Below are positions 43,862 to 53,612 of a stretch of 64,000 nucleotides of DNA, piece after piece. The stretch covers positions 1-64,000 of the forward strand of contig NZ_JAKZGO010000014.1 in NCBI RefSeq assembly GCF_022549785.1. Reading direction: 5' to 3'. The position numbers were made by a program, and so were the translations under genes. Origin of the DNA: Belliella alkalica (GTDB lineage Bacteria > Bacteroidota > Bacteroidia > Cytophagales > Cyclobacteriaceae). The notes under the pieces are model-generated. The model was not told where the DNA came from and did not search any database. It was given only the letters and a program-made list of their open reading frames with translations. Every line of letters starts with the position of its first letter. Position 1 is the stretch's first letter.

Positions 43862-46800
43862 ATGGCGAGTTTATCTACCATAAGTATCAGAAGGCCAGTT
43901 TTGGCAATAGTGATGTCCCTTACAATTACTTTGTTTGGGATTATCGGTATTAGTTTTTTGGGTGTTAGGGAGTTTCCAAGTGTTGATCCGCCGATTATCA
44001 ATGTAAGGACCACTTACGTAGGAGCAAATGCGGATGTGATTGAAGCGCAAATCACCGAGCCATTAGAAGAAGCAATCAATGGGATTGCCGGTATCAAGTC
44101 ATTGACTTCAACGAGTAATGATGGTACTAGTAATATTACCGTAGAATTTGATGTAGGGGCTGATTTGGAAGCAGCAGCAAATGATGTGAGAGATAAAGTA
44201 GCTGGTGCACAGCGAAATTTGCCTCCAGATACTGATCCTCCAGTGGTTGCAAAAGCAGACTCTGACTCTCAGCCAATTGTATTTTTGAATGTACAAAGTG
44301 ATAGAAGGACGCTGCTAGAGCTTTCAGAATTGGCAAACAACATTTTCAAAGAAAGGCTTCAAACAATCCCTGGAGTAAGTACGGTTCAGATTTGGGGTGA
44401 AAAAGAGTATGCAATCCGGCTTAGGATGGATCCCTTGAGAATGGCTTCCTATGGAGTGACTCCATTGGATGTATTGAATAAAGTACAAAGTGAAAACGTA
44501 GAATTGCCTTCGGGAAGAATAGAAGGATCCACCATAGAATTGTCTGTAAGGACAAAGAGTAGGTTGAGTTCACCTCAGGAATTCAATGATTTGATTATCA
44601 AAGATGATCAAAATAATATTGTCAAATTTCAAGATATAGGAAAAGCTGAACTTGCAGCACTCAATGAAAGGACTGTATTAAAAAGAGACGGCATCCCTAT
44701 GGTGGGTGTAGTACTTATTCCTTTGCCTGGGTCCAACAATATTGAAATCGTAGATGAATTCTACAAAAGATTAGAATCTATCAAGAAGGACCTTCCTGAT
44801 GATATACTTTTGGATATAGGTTTTGATTCTACAAGTTTTATTCGTTCTTCGATAGCAGAGGTTCAAGAGACGATTGTACTTGCTTTTTTCCTAGTTGTCA
44901 TTATCATTTTTCTCTTTTTGAGAGATTGGAGAACCACATTTATTCCTGTTTTGACAATTCCTATTTCTCTGATTGGGGTGTTCTTTATCATGTATTTGAT
45001 GGATTTTTCCATCAATGTCCTGACCTTACTAGGGATCGTATTGTCCATTGGTCTTGTTGTGGATGACGCCATTGTAGTATTGGAAAATATCTATTCTAGG
45101 ATTGAAAAGGGAGAAAACCCTGATACGGCAGCAGAAAAAGGTGCAGAAGAAATATTCTTTGCTGTTATCGCTACTACAGTAGCTTTGGCTGCAGTGTTTC
45201 TCCCTGTGATTTTCCTGACAGGCACGACTGGTAGGTTGTTTAGAGAGTTTGGTGTTGTTGTAGCTGGTGCAGTTATTATTTCGTCTTTCGTTGCATTGAC
45301 GATGACTCCTATGTTGAGTTCCAAGTTGTTGAAGAAGAGAGAAAAGCAGAATTGGTTTTATAATAAGACAGAACCGATTTTCCTTTGGATGAATGATAAA
45401 TACAGCATTGCATTAGAGTCATTTATGAAAATAAGATGGGTTGGCTTTTTGGTTGTAGTTTTGGTGGCTTTTGGGATTTATCAACTGTTTCAAATCATCC
45501 CAACAGAACTTTCGCCGATAGAGGATCGAGGAGAGATGAGGGTCAATCTAAGTGGGCCTGAAGGAGCTACTTTTGAGTTTATGGATAGGGTTTTGGATGA
45601 CATGACAGAGGAATTCATGACAGAGATCCCTGATGAAGAAAGAGTAGGGATCATCACCGTTACCTCTCCTGGCTTTGGAACGGCAAGTACCAATTCAGGA
45701 TTCTTAAGATTGATCTTGACAGATGCAGCAGACCGAGAGCGTACGCAGCAGGAGATTTATGATGAGGTATCGAAGAGATTGACGAAATTCACTTCAGTGA
45801 GGGCTTTTGCTACCCAAGCTCCTTCGATAGGAGATAGAAGGGCAGGATTGCCTGTCCAATATGTACTACAAGCACCTACTTTGGACAAGCTGAAAGAAGT
45901 CATTCCAAAATTCATGGAGCAGGCAAATCAAAGTTCAATATTTAGCTATGCAGATATCAATTTGAAATTCACAAAGCCTGAAATAGAGGTAGAAATCGAT
46001 CGTGAAAAAGCCAGAAATGTAGGTGTGTCGGTTCAGGAAATAGCAAGAACCTTACAGCTTTCTTATTCAGGTCAGCGCTTTGCCTATTTTATCATGAATG
46101 GGAAGCAGTATCAAGTTGTCGGTGAAATGCAGATTCAGGATCGAAATGAACCGATTAACCTTCGGACTCTTTACGTCAGGGCTGAAAATGGAAGTTTGGT
46201 GCAATTGGATAACTTGGTAACAATAAGGGAAAACAGTACACCACCGCAACTCTACAGATTCAATAGATTTGTAAGTGCTACAGTTTCTGCAAACCTTGCT
46301 CCAGGATATACTATTGGTTCAGGATTGGAAGAGATGGATAGGATTGCAGCGGATGTTTTGGATGAATCATTCAGCACTGATGTAGCAGGACTTTCCAAAG
46401 AGTATAGAGAAAGCTCCAATAGTTTGATCTTTGCATTTATTTTTGCCTTGGTTTTGATTTATCTAGTACTTTCAGCTCAATTTGAAAGTTTCTTGGACCC
46501 CTTGACGATTATGTTTACGGTGCCTTTGGCATTGTTTGGAGCTTTGGCTTCTTTGTGGATATTTGATTTTACATTGAATATTTTCAGTCAGATTGGTATT
46601 ATTATGTTGATTGGATTGGTGACGAAAAACGGTATCCTGATTGTAGAGTTTGCCAACCAAAGAAAAGCACAGGGGATGTCAGTAGATGAGGCCATCATAG
46701 GAGCTGCAAGTGCGAGGTTTAGACCGATTTTGATGACAAGTTTATCCACTATTCTCGGCATTCTTCCTATTGCTTTGGCTTTGGGAGCAGGATCTGAAGG

Positions 46801-46927
46801 CAGGGTTCCTATGGGTGTGGCAGTGATTGGAGGATTGGCTTTCTCTACAGTGCTTACATTATTTATTATTCCGGCAATTTATACTTTCCTTACATCCAAA
46901 AAAGGAAGATTAGCAAGAGTGCAATGA
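43862..46927 (+). CDS. RND efflux transporter permease (AcrB/MexB-like)
   Basis: 1021 residues with twelve membrane helices and two large periplasmic loops. Features: DPPIINVRTTYVGANADVIE, LDVLNKVQSENVELPSGRIEG, the proton-relay aspartate pair in IGLVVDDAIVVLENI, FLPVIFLTGTTGRLFREFG, LIGLVTKNGILIVEFAN. A hydrophobe/amphiphile efflux (HAE1-like) pump exchanging protons for drugs or lipids. Two nt after the adaptor and overlapping TolC by 4 nt. The exact substrate is unknown. Confidence 0.94.
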   Translation: MASLSTISIRRPVLAIVMSLTITLFGIIGISFLGVREFPSVDPPIINVRTTYVGANADVIEAQITEPLEEAINGIAGIKSLTSTSNDGTSNITVEFDVGADLEAAANDVRDKVAGAQRNLPPDTDPPVVAKADSDSQPIVFLNVQSDRRTLLELSELANNIFKERLQTIPGVSTVQIWGEKEYAIRLRMDPLRMASYGVTPLDVLNKVQSENVELPSGRIEGSTIELSVRTKSRLSSPQEFNDLIIKDDQNNIVKFQDIGKAELAALNERTVLKRDGIPMVGVVLIPLPGSNNIEIVDEFYKRLESIKKDLPDDILLDIGFDSTSFIRSSIAEVQETIVLAFFLVVIIIFLFLRDWRTTFIPVLTIPISLIGVFFIMYLMDFSINVLTLLGIVLSIGLVVDDAIVVLENIYSRIEKGENPDTAAEKGAEEIFFAVIATTVALAAVFLPVIFLTGTTGRLFREFGVVVAGAVIISSFVALTMTPMLSSKLLKKREKQNWFYNKTEPIFLWMNDKYSIALESFMKIRWVGFLVVVLVAFGIYQLFQIIPTELSPIEDRGEMRVNLSGPEGATFEFMDRVLDDMTEEFMTEIPDEERVGIITVTSPGFGTASTNSGFLRLILTDAADRERTQQEIYDEVSKRLTKFTSVRAFATQAPSIGDRRAGLPVQYVLQAPTLDKLKEVIPKFMEQANQSSIFSYADINLKFTKPEIEVEIDREKARNVGVSVQEIARTLQLSYSGQRFAYFIMNGKQYQVVGEMQIQDRNEPINLRTLYVRAENGSLVQLDNLVTIRENSTPPQLYRFNRFVSATVSANLAPGYTIGSGLEEMDRIAADVLDESFSTDVAGLSKEYRESSNSLIFAFIFALVLIYLVLSAQFESFLDPLTIMFTVPLALFGALASLWIFDFTLNIFSQIGIIMLIGLVTKNGILIVEFANQRKAQGMSVDEAIIGAASARFRPILMTSLSTILGILPIALALGAGSEGRVPMGVAVIGGLAFSTVLTLFIIPAIYTFLTSKKGRLARVQ

Positions 46928-48273
46928 AAAAATATCTTTTAACAATATTCTTTTTATCTCAATTTTCTTTATTCACGATTGCTCAGGAGAGTGAAATGCT
47001 GAATTTGGAAAAGGCTATAATGATTAGTCTTGAGAAAAATTATGATGTAAAAATAGCAGTCAATAATGTGCAGTTGGCAAATTATGACAAGGAAATTGGT
47101 TTTGGAACTTCATACCTACCTGTAATTGATGCTATCTATGCTCAAAATTATAGTATCGAAGATGTGGAGCAGTTATTTGCTACATCATCAGCTCCAAATG
47201 AGATCCTTGGCGCTACCTCCGATACTGAAAACTTTACTGTTACTGCTATTTATGGATTCAATCCAGAGGTAATCGTAACTATGAGGCGATTGGGAAAATT
47301 AGCGGAGATTAGTGAGTTGGATGCAAAGGTAGCTGTTGAAAATTTGGTAGCAGCAGTTTCTTCTTCGTATTATAGACTGGTTTTAGAGCTACAAAGGCAG
47401 AAGGTTTTGGAAAAAACATTAGAGTTCTCCAAATCAAGGCTTGAAATAGCTGAGGCTAGGTATGAACTTGGAGGGGCAGGGAAAAGGGATTTCTTGACAG
47501 CTCAAGTCGATTACAACACTGATTTGTCACTTACGGTAAATCAAGAGCAAATTATCAGGACAGCACGAATCAATCTAAATGAGCTACTTGCACTATCACC
47601 CTCAGAACAATTTACTGTAAAGGACACAATCGTCATTACAGATAACTTGAGGTTGGAAGATTTGATTGAAAATGCATATTTGAACAATAAACAATTTTTG
47701 GTGACTCAGAGGCAGGAAAATGTTGCGTTTCTTCAAATGAGAGAGCTACAAGCTCAGCGGTTACCTTCAGTTAATTTAAATGCAGCATATGTCAATAATA
47801 CATTGACTTCTCAGGCTGGCTTTCTTCTCTTTAATCAAAGAAAAGGATACAATTATGGTGCTGGTGTGACATTGAATTTATTCAGTGGCTTTACTTTGAA
47901 CAAGCGCATTCAGGCTGCAAAAGTACAACGATACAACTCTGAGCTTGCCCTTCAGCAATATGAAATTCAAATGCAATCAGATCTACATCGGGCATTTACT
48001 TCATATGAAAACAATAAGAGGCTGTTGGAAATCGAAAGGAAAAATTACGAGGTAGCTGTTGAAAATACAGATATTGCTTTGGAAAGATTTAGGCTTGGGA
48101 TTGCCAATTATCTTGAGTTTAGGGATGCCCAAGTCAATTTGCTCACAGCGGAAGACAGGTTGATTTCTGCACTTTTTAATATAAAAGAAATGGAAATCGA
48201 GTTGCTTAGACTTTCAGGTAAAATCTATTTTCAAAACAGCGAAGAAAGATTAGAGATTTCCAGTAATGAATAA
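46924..48273 (+). CDS. TolC-family outer membrane channel protein
   Basis: 449 residues, signal peptide (first 20 residues ending TIAQ). Repeating helical TolC halves (LEKAIMISLEKNYDVKIAVNNVQLANYD ... SRLEIAEARYELGGAGKRDFLTAQVDYN ... AVENTDIALERFRLGIANYLEFRDAQVNLLTAEDRLI). Last gene of the RND operon, followed by a strong bidirectional terminator. Confidence 0.92.
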   Translation: MKKYLLTIFFLSQFSLFTIAQESEMLNLEKAIMISLEKNYDVKIAVNNVQLANYDKEIGFGTSYLPVIDAIYAQNYSIEDVEQLFATSSAPNEILGATSDTENFTVTAIYGFNPEVIVTMRRLGKLAEISELDAKVAVENLVAAVSSSYYRLVLELQRQKVLEKTLEFSKSRLEIAEARYELGGAGKRDFLTAQVDYNTDLSLTVNQEQIIRTARINLNELLALSPSEQFTVKDTIVITDNLRLEDLIENAYLNNKQFLVTQRQENVAFLQMRELQAQRLPSVNLNAAYVNNTLTSQAGFLLFNQRKGYNYGAGVTLNLFSGFTLNKRIQAAKVQRYNSELALQQYEIQMQSDLHRAFTSYENNKRLLEIERKNYEVAVENTDIALERFRLGIANYLEFRDAQVNLLTAEDRLISALFNIKEMEIELLRLSGKIYFQNSEERLEISSNE

Positions 48274-48310
48274 AAAGTTATTTGTGGTTCCTTTAATTTG
48301 GATACAAAAA

Positions 48311-48350
48311 AACAAGAGGCTGTCATTTTTGAATGATAGCCTCTTGTTTT
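48311..48350. terminator. Bidirectional terminator between tolC-like and serine hydrolase genes
   Basis: AACAAGAGGCT and AGCCTCTTGTT form the stem ends of a hairpin with A and T tracts on both sides, between convergent genes. Confidence 0.88.
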
Positions 48351-48351
48351 T

Positions 48352-49545
48352 TTATTGTTTTCTGGTTTTTTCTAAATCGTACAAATATTCTCCCAACTCT
48401 TTGTAAAAAGGAAATCCAACTTCATCGAATTCATAGTTATTGTCATTGAGAGTATTGTTTTTATTTACATAGATCACCGCAGACACAAAAAACTCTATTC
48501 CTACTGATGTATTGACAAAATAGGAACCATCAAGAAGGTGTCCATATGCTTGCCCCGTTTTGTTATAGATCACAAATTCATCAGGTATTGGTTCTTTACT
48601 TGTTCCAAACATATAAAATTTGGAATAACTATCATAATACTCCGGAAGCTCGTATTTTGGATAATCACTTTGACCCGGCAACATTGACATATATCTTAGA
48701 ATAAATTCCCGGTCTTCTTCAGAAATCTGAAATCTCTCTGATTCTGCAAAAAGCTCTGGAAATACTATCCTCTTTACTACCCCATGAAAATCTGACAAAG
48801 GAAACCTGTTTTTGAACGTGAAATCCATAGGCTCAGAGATCAATTCTCCGCTGTTTTTATAAGCTTTTGCCAAGCTAGGCTTATCTTCGTTTTGATAGAT
48901 TTTGGTAGTGACTCTTGCCGGGATTTCCAACACCATTTCTCCATTGTCCCCAATAAATCTAATAGGATTTAAGTTTCTGTTTTCTTCGGGACTCATAAAA
49001 ATGCTCAACCTATGATTGATAATTGTTTTTTTCAGTCCTTTTTCTTTTAGTTTTTCATTGATGTACTCCTGCCCAAGCAATTCATACAAACGGTTATAGG
49101 CATCATTGTCTGAAACCAACAGAATTTTTTTGATGTAATGAGCAATACTTGGCATCAAGTTTTGTGAAGTGCTGTCATACAAAGCAGGGATTTGGGATTC
49201 TCGAACAGAATCTGTAAGCATAATTGTATTTGCAGAAAGCCCTTCCGTTTTTTGCTTATGCAACCACTCCAAAGCTAAAATTGCTACAGGAAGCTTTACC
49301 GTGCTTGCAGGGTAATAATATTTTGTGTCATCCAAATTGAATTCATAATCTTTTAAAACAGGTTTCCCTAGGCTATCACGGTCGATCTGAGAGTAGATAA
49401 TTTGCACTTGATAAGTGTCACTATTTTCTAATACGCTTTTTAGTACAGGGTATTCAGTACTGATGTTTTTGAATGGGGTTTTGTCCTTTGGGCTACAGGA
49501 AAAGAGAATAAAACCCACTAAATAGATAATAATTAAGTTTTTCAT
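48352..49545 (-). CDS. Lipoprotein serine hydrolase with beta-lactamase/transpeptidase fold
   Basis: 397 residues. Lipoprotein signal with FILFSC. Active-site motifs of class A beta-lactamase-like enzymes: STVK (S81, K84), SDN (145-147) and KTG in VIYNKTGQAYGHL. The wide spacing and length fit the Bacteroidota group of class A-related serine hydrolases rather than a true beta-lactamase; no omega-loop glutamate motif is clear. Periplasmic or outer-membrane-anchored; may cleave a peptide or ester or modify cell wall. Confidence 0.82.
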   Translation of the reverse strand: MKNLIIIYLVGFILFSCSPKDKTPFKNISTEYPVLKSVLENSDTYQVQIIYSQIDRDSLGKPVLKDYEFNLDDTKYYYPASTVKLPVAILALEWLHKQKTEGLSANTIMLTDSVRESQIPALYDSTSQNLMPSIAHYIKKILLVSDNDAYNRLYELLGQEYINEKLKEKGLKKTIINHRLSIFMSPEENRNLNPIRFIGDNGEMVLEIPARVTTKIYQNEDKPSLAKAYKNSGELISEPMDFTFKNRFPLSDFHGVVKRIVFPELFAESERFQISEEDREFILRYMSMLPGQSDYPKYELPEYYDSYSKFYMFGTSKEPIPDEFVIYNKTGQAYGHLLDGSYFVNTSVGIEFFVSAVIYVNKNNTLNDNNYEFDEVGFPFYKELGEYLYDLEKTRKQ

Positions 49546-49744
49546 GGTTAAATTATTTGAGTATTGAATACATAAAACTTGTTAGCTTGTAGGATTATAG
49601 TTAAAAATCTAAAAATCAATTATTGAGTCAAACTACAATTTTTAACTGCTTTTTCAAAAATAAATAAATTAAAAATAAGTCTATCATATAAGATAATCGG
49701 TATTTGAATAACCAAATTCTCCTACGTCCTGAGGGCTTTTTCAT

Positions 49745-49752
49745 TACCTTTG
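49745..49752 (+). promoter_or_regulatory. Promoter -7 element of the DUF2179 gene
   Basis: TACCTTTG matches the TAnnTTTG box, 28 nt before the ATG at 49780. No good -33 TTTG at the expected place. Confidence 0.45.
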
Positions 49753-49779
49753 TGATAAATTAAAAAAAAAATCACCAAG

Positions 49780-50382
49780 ATGCAGGAATACTTAGAGTCA
49801 TTTGGAATATCCGTAGAAATCTTCAATTATGTCATAATGCCGCTTATGATCTTTTTCGCAAGAGTCATGGATGTGTCCATCAATACCCTTAGGATTATGT
49901 TTATGCTTAATGGCAAAAAGAAAATTGCTCCAATTTTAGGTTTTTTTGAAGCCTTGATATGGCTTTTGGCAATTGGGCAAATTTTTCAAAACATCAACAA
50001 TCCAATGTCTTACCTTGCATATGCAGGAGGTTTTGCGATGGGGACTTTTGTAGGGATGACTATTGAGGAGAAATTGGCTCTTGGAAGGGTTTTGGTTCGT
50101 GTCATTACTCCTACTCCAATGCCGGAATTGATAGAATATATGAAAGAAAAGAATTTTAGATTCACTTCTGTTGGTGCTGAGGGAAGGTTTGGAAAAGTAA
50201 ATCTACTTTTTACAGTAATGAAAAGAGATGCTCTTACTGAATTCGTCGGAAAAGTAAAATCCTTTAATGACAAAGCATTCTATACCATAGAAAGTGTCAA
50301 AAGAGTTAGCGAAGACGAGTTGAACGTAATGGAAGACAGGCCAAGGTTTACTACCAAACTTTGGAGCAGAATCAGAAAGTAA
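49780..50382 (+). CDS. DUF2179/DUF5698 membrane protein
   Basis: 200 residues. Three or so membrane helices in the first half (FNYVIMPLMIFFARVMDVSINTLRIMFM, IAPILGFFEALIWLLAIGQIF, YLAYAGGFAMGTFVGMTIEEKLALG), then a cytosolic DUF2179 domain (VNLLFTVMKRDALTEFVGKVKSFNDKAFYTIESVK). Family role unknown; its C-terminal domain resembles a ligand-binding (ACT-like) fold. Single gene. Confidence 0.85.
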   Translation: MQEYLESFGISVEIFNYVIMPLMIFFARVMDVSINTLRIMFMLNGKKKIAPILGFFEALIWLLAIGQIFQNINNPMSYLAYAGGFAMGTFVGMTIEEKLALGRVLVRVITPTPMPELIEYMKEKNFRFTSVGAEGRFGKVNLLFTVMKRDALTEFVGKVKSFNDKAFYTIESVKRVSEDELNVMEDRPRFTTKLWSRIRK

Positions 50383-50472
50383 CAGTAATAGATTTCCAAG
50401 GACGGTTTGAATCCTTAATCCAAAGAGTGTAAATTACCGTCCACAAATTTAATTCAGCTTAATTCTTTATTT

Positions 50473-52989
50473 ATGAGAAAAATTTACGCCCTATTCTTAT
50501 CGCTTTTGATATCCGGGTTTGCATTGGCCCAACAAAGTCCAGATGAATTTTTGGGCTATAAAGCAGGAGAAAGATTTACTCCTCATCACAGAGTAGTAGA
50601 TTATTTCGAACATTTGGCAAGTACTTTACCTAATGTACAAATAAAATATTATGGAGAATCGGTAGAACACAGACCTTTGTTTGTAGCGATCGTCTCCTCT
50701 GCAGAGAATATTCAAAACCTTGACCAAATCAGGACTGACAACCTCAAGAGAACAGGAATGTTGGAAGGTAGTCCAAGCACCAAAGTGGCGATCAATTGGA
50801 TGCAGTACAATGTTCATGGCAATGAAGCCGTAGCAACAGAAGCTGCTATGATGACTTTTTGGGAAGTGGCAAATCCAAACAATTCTGAAGCCAAAGAATG
50901 GTTGAAAAATCAAGTTCTAATCGTGGATCCATGTGCAAATCCAGATGGAAAAGATAGATATACAGTATGGTACAACCAAAAAGCCAATAAGATCCTTCAG
51001 CCGGATCCGCAGTCAACAGAACATTCTGAGCCATGGCCTGGAGGTCGACCAAATCATTACATGATGGACCTCAACAGGGATTGGGCTTGGCAAACGCAAG
51101 CTGAAACAGAACAAAGAATCAAGCTCTATCACGAATGGATGCCACATTTATTCGTAGATTATCACGAACAAGGTATCAACGAACCATTTTACTTTGCACC
51201 TGCTGCCAAGCCAGTTCACGAGCAAGTTTCACCATTTCAGCATGAGTTCCAAGAGATTTATGGAAGAAATACTGCCGCGAAGTTTGATGCAAATAACTGG
51301 CAGTATTTCACAAGAGAAAGATTTGATTTACTGTATCCATCTTATGGGGATACCTACCCGATGTACAATGGTGCCATTGGTATGACCATCGAAAAAGGCG
51401 GTTCAGGTCGTGCGGGTCTAGGGATGCTCAATGCACTGGGCGACACAGTTACTTTGGAAGAAAGGATCATCCATCAGCATACTGCGGGTATTTCCGCTGT
51501 AGAAGTTACCTCAAAGAATGCAGAAAGATTAGCCGAGGAATTCACAAACTACTTCAAAAGCAATAGTACAAACCCACGTGCAAAGTATAAAAGCTTTGTA
51601 ATCAAAGGAGAAGGTCAACCTGATAGATTGGCTGCTTTGTTGAAACTTTTGGATAAAAATAAAATTAGCTATGGATTTGCTGGAAACAGGTCCGGACTGA
51701 GAGGCTTGGATTATAATACTGGTAAATCTGCATCTTTTTCCACCACTGACAAAGACATCATTGTCAATGCATATCAGCCAAAATCAGTCCTTACTCAGGT
51801 TTTATTTGAACCTGAAGCTACTTTGGAGGACAGCATCACTTATGATATTACAAGTTGGGCATTACCTTATGCTTATGGACTTCAGGCTTACGCTTTGGAG
51901 ACGAAGCTAGATGCTGCAAAGTCTTTTGAGAAATCTGCTTTTGAGGTAAATATTGTGGAAGGTACGCCATTGGCATATATTGCACCTTGGAATGCTACCA
52001 AACATGCAAAGTATCTTGGGGCATTATTAAAGGCTGGTATTAGAGCAAGAGTTGCGGAATATCCTTTTGAAATCAATGGGCAGTCTTACAATGCCGGAAC
52101 ACTTTTGATCATGAGAAATGGCAATCAGTGGGTAGCTGATTATGATAAAAAAGTAGTCGATCTGGCCAATAAGTTTGAAATCAAACTTACTACTTCCAAT
52201 ACATCTTATGTTGACAAAGGGAAAGACTTTGGCTCATCGGACGTGAAAGTGATCAAAGCACCAAATGTCGCTGTAGTAGGAGGTTCTGGAACATCATCAT
52301 TGAATTTCGGGGAAATCTGGTATTTCTTTGAGCAGGAGCTAGATTATCCTGTTACCATACTTGAGGCAGATATGTTGGGTAGATACGATCTGAGCAAATA
52401 TGATGTGTTGATATTGCCATCTGGCAATTACCTGAATGGAGGGAACTTCACAAAAGTAATGGATTGGGTAAAAGCAGGCGGAAAAGCTATTGCCATCGAA
52501 GGATCTGTAGGAATGTTTTCTGATAAAGAAGGATTTAACTTGAGCAGATTCGATACTGAAGAAGAGAAAAAAGCGCAGCAAAAAGCAGATGCAGAAATTC
52601 AGAAAATTGAGCGATTAAGCTCCTTCCAAGATCGTGAGAGAATGGGAATATCTACTTCAGCAGCAGGTGCTATCTTTGAAGTCAAAATGGATCAAACCCA
52701 CCCGCTTTCATTTGGAGTTGGGGAAAACTATTACACTTTGAAAAATAATGGAAGACGTTATGCATACTTGACAAACGGTGTGAATGTAGGTACGATTCAG
52801 AGTTTAGATCAATATAGATTTGGATTTATTGGAAATAAACTGAAGCCTCAAATGAATCAATCTATGGTATATGGAATGGAATATCAAGGTAGAGGAAAGA
52901 TAGTCTATCTTGTGGACAACCCAATGTTTAGAAGCTTTTGGGAAGCAGGGAAACTAATCATGGCCAATGCTATTTTCATAGTGCAGTAA
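50473..52989 (+). CDS. Secreted M14 zinc carboxypeptidase
   Basis: 838 residues with signal peptide (LISGFALAQ, cut near 20). Zinc-binding HxxE as HGNEAVATEAAMM, further histidine in VDYHEQGINEPFYF, and the general-base glutamate in IGMTIEKGGSGRAG. The second half has a GATase/Rossmann-like domain (VAVVGGSGTSSLNFGE, DVLILPSGNYLNG) typical of large M14 peptidases of Bacteroidota. No type IX signal visible. Exported, periplasmic or outer-surface; probable role in protein scavenging. Confidence 0.88.
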   Translation: MRKIYALFLSLLISGFALAQQSPDEFLGYKAGERFTPHHRVVDYFEHLASTLPNVQIKYYGESVEHRPLFVAIVSSAENIQNLDQIRTDNLKRTGMLEGSPSTKVAINWMQYNVHGNEAVATEAAMMTFWEVANPNNSEAKEWLKNQVLIVDPCANPDGKDRYTVWYNQKANKILQPDPQSTEHSEPWPGGRPNHYMMDLNRDWAWQTQAETEQRIKLYHEWMPHLFVDYHEQGINEPFYFAPAAKPVHEQVSPFQHEFQEIYGRNTAAKFDANNWQYFTRERFDLLYPSYGDTYPMYNGAIGMTIEKGGSGRAGLGMLNALGDTVTLEERIIHQHTAGISAVEVTSKNAERLAEEFTNYFKSNSTNPRAKYKSFVIKGEGQPDRLAALLKLLDKNKISYGFAGNRSGLRGLDYNTGKSASFSTTDKDIIVNAYQPKSVLTQVLFEPEATLEDSITYDITSWALPYAYGLQAYALETKLDAAKSFEKSAFEVNIVEGTPLAYIAPWNATKHAKYLGALLKAGIRARVAEYPFEINGQSYNAGTLLIMRNGNQWVADYDKKVVDLANKFEIKLTTSNTSYVDKGKDFGSSDVKVIKAPNVAVVGGSGTSSLNFGEIWYFFEQELDYPVTILEADMLGRYDLSKYDVLILPSGNYLNGGNFTKVMDWVKAGGKAIAIEGSVGMFSDKEGFNLSRFDTEEEKKAQQKADAEIQKIERLSSFQDRERMGISTSAAGAIFEVKMDQTHPLSFGVGENYYTLKNNGRRYAYLTNGVNVGTIQSLDQYRFGFIGNKLKPQMNQSMVYGMEYQGRGKIVYLVDNPMFRSFWEAGKLIMANAIFIVQ

Positions 52990-53612
52990 ATATCATTATT
53001 CTGTTTCCCTAGACAGCCAAGATACTACCTTCCAGCGCATGTGGAATTCCTTTCTTTCTTCAGGAATCTTACTATGTCGATGAGAAGGTAGTTTCTCCCT
53101 GGCTTCAAAGAAGCGACGAAGTGCTTGAAGATATCTCATGAAACATCTTGGAATAGTTCATGGGGGGATTACTAAAAAGGTGATTGTAGTTCCGGTGGTA
53201 GAGTTCTTCTAAATCAGCAATGGAGGATCGTATTGCCTTTTTTTCTCAACCTTCAAAAGGTCTCTTAAAAAAAATGGGGCTCTGCGAAATGTCAATCGGG
53301 TACGGCTCTGTAAAAATTCCTATAATGGACTAACCCCATTATCAAGTTCAACTGCGACATCCTCATGCAATTGGGGTTTTCAAAATCATATTTTTTCTTA
53401 GCTTTTTATCTATCGGTCATTTTAAAATTTTATAATGTCGATCTCTATCAATACCTGATTTAAAGATAAGTAAGGATGTTGGCCTTGGCCAACTCCTTGT
53501 CTCTTTTCTTAAATTGACAATGTAGGTTTAATCAGATTTCACTTTTTTAGCATGCAAAACCTCAAAAGTTTGAGTGAAATCAAAAAAGCTATCTTCAAAG
53601 GTATTTAAGTTT
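52990..53612. other. Intergenic stretch with coding remnants and inverted repeats
   Basis: Minus-strand frames here look like decayed coding sequence. It also holds a GTTGGCC-TT-GGCCAAC hairpin near 53478-53493 and an inverted pair GATTTCACT (53535-53543) / AGTGAAATC (53573-53581). No complete gene other than the small frame at 52996-53139. Confidence 0.5.
52996..53139 (-). pseudogene. Short coding remnant (47 residues)
   Basis: A 47-residue frame (MRYLQALRRFFEAREKLPSH ... RKEFHMRWKVVSWLSRETE) with high coding-like composition. An out-of-frame upstream part (KKAIRSSIADLEELY) suggests a larger, frameshifted ancestor. No family recognised; a mobile-element or toxin-related origin is possible but unproven. 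Confidence 0.4.

Noticed and set aside
48352-49545. True class A beta-lactamase (resistance gene)
   Set aside because: Has SxxK, SDN and KTG but is a longer lipoprotein without a clear omega-loop motif; better called a serine hydrolase of that fold.
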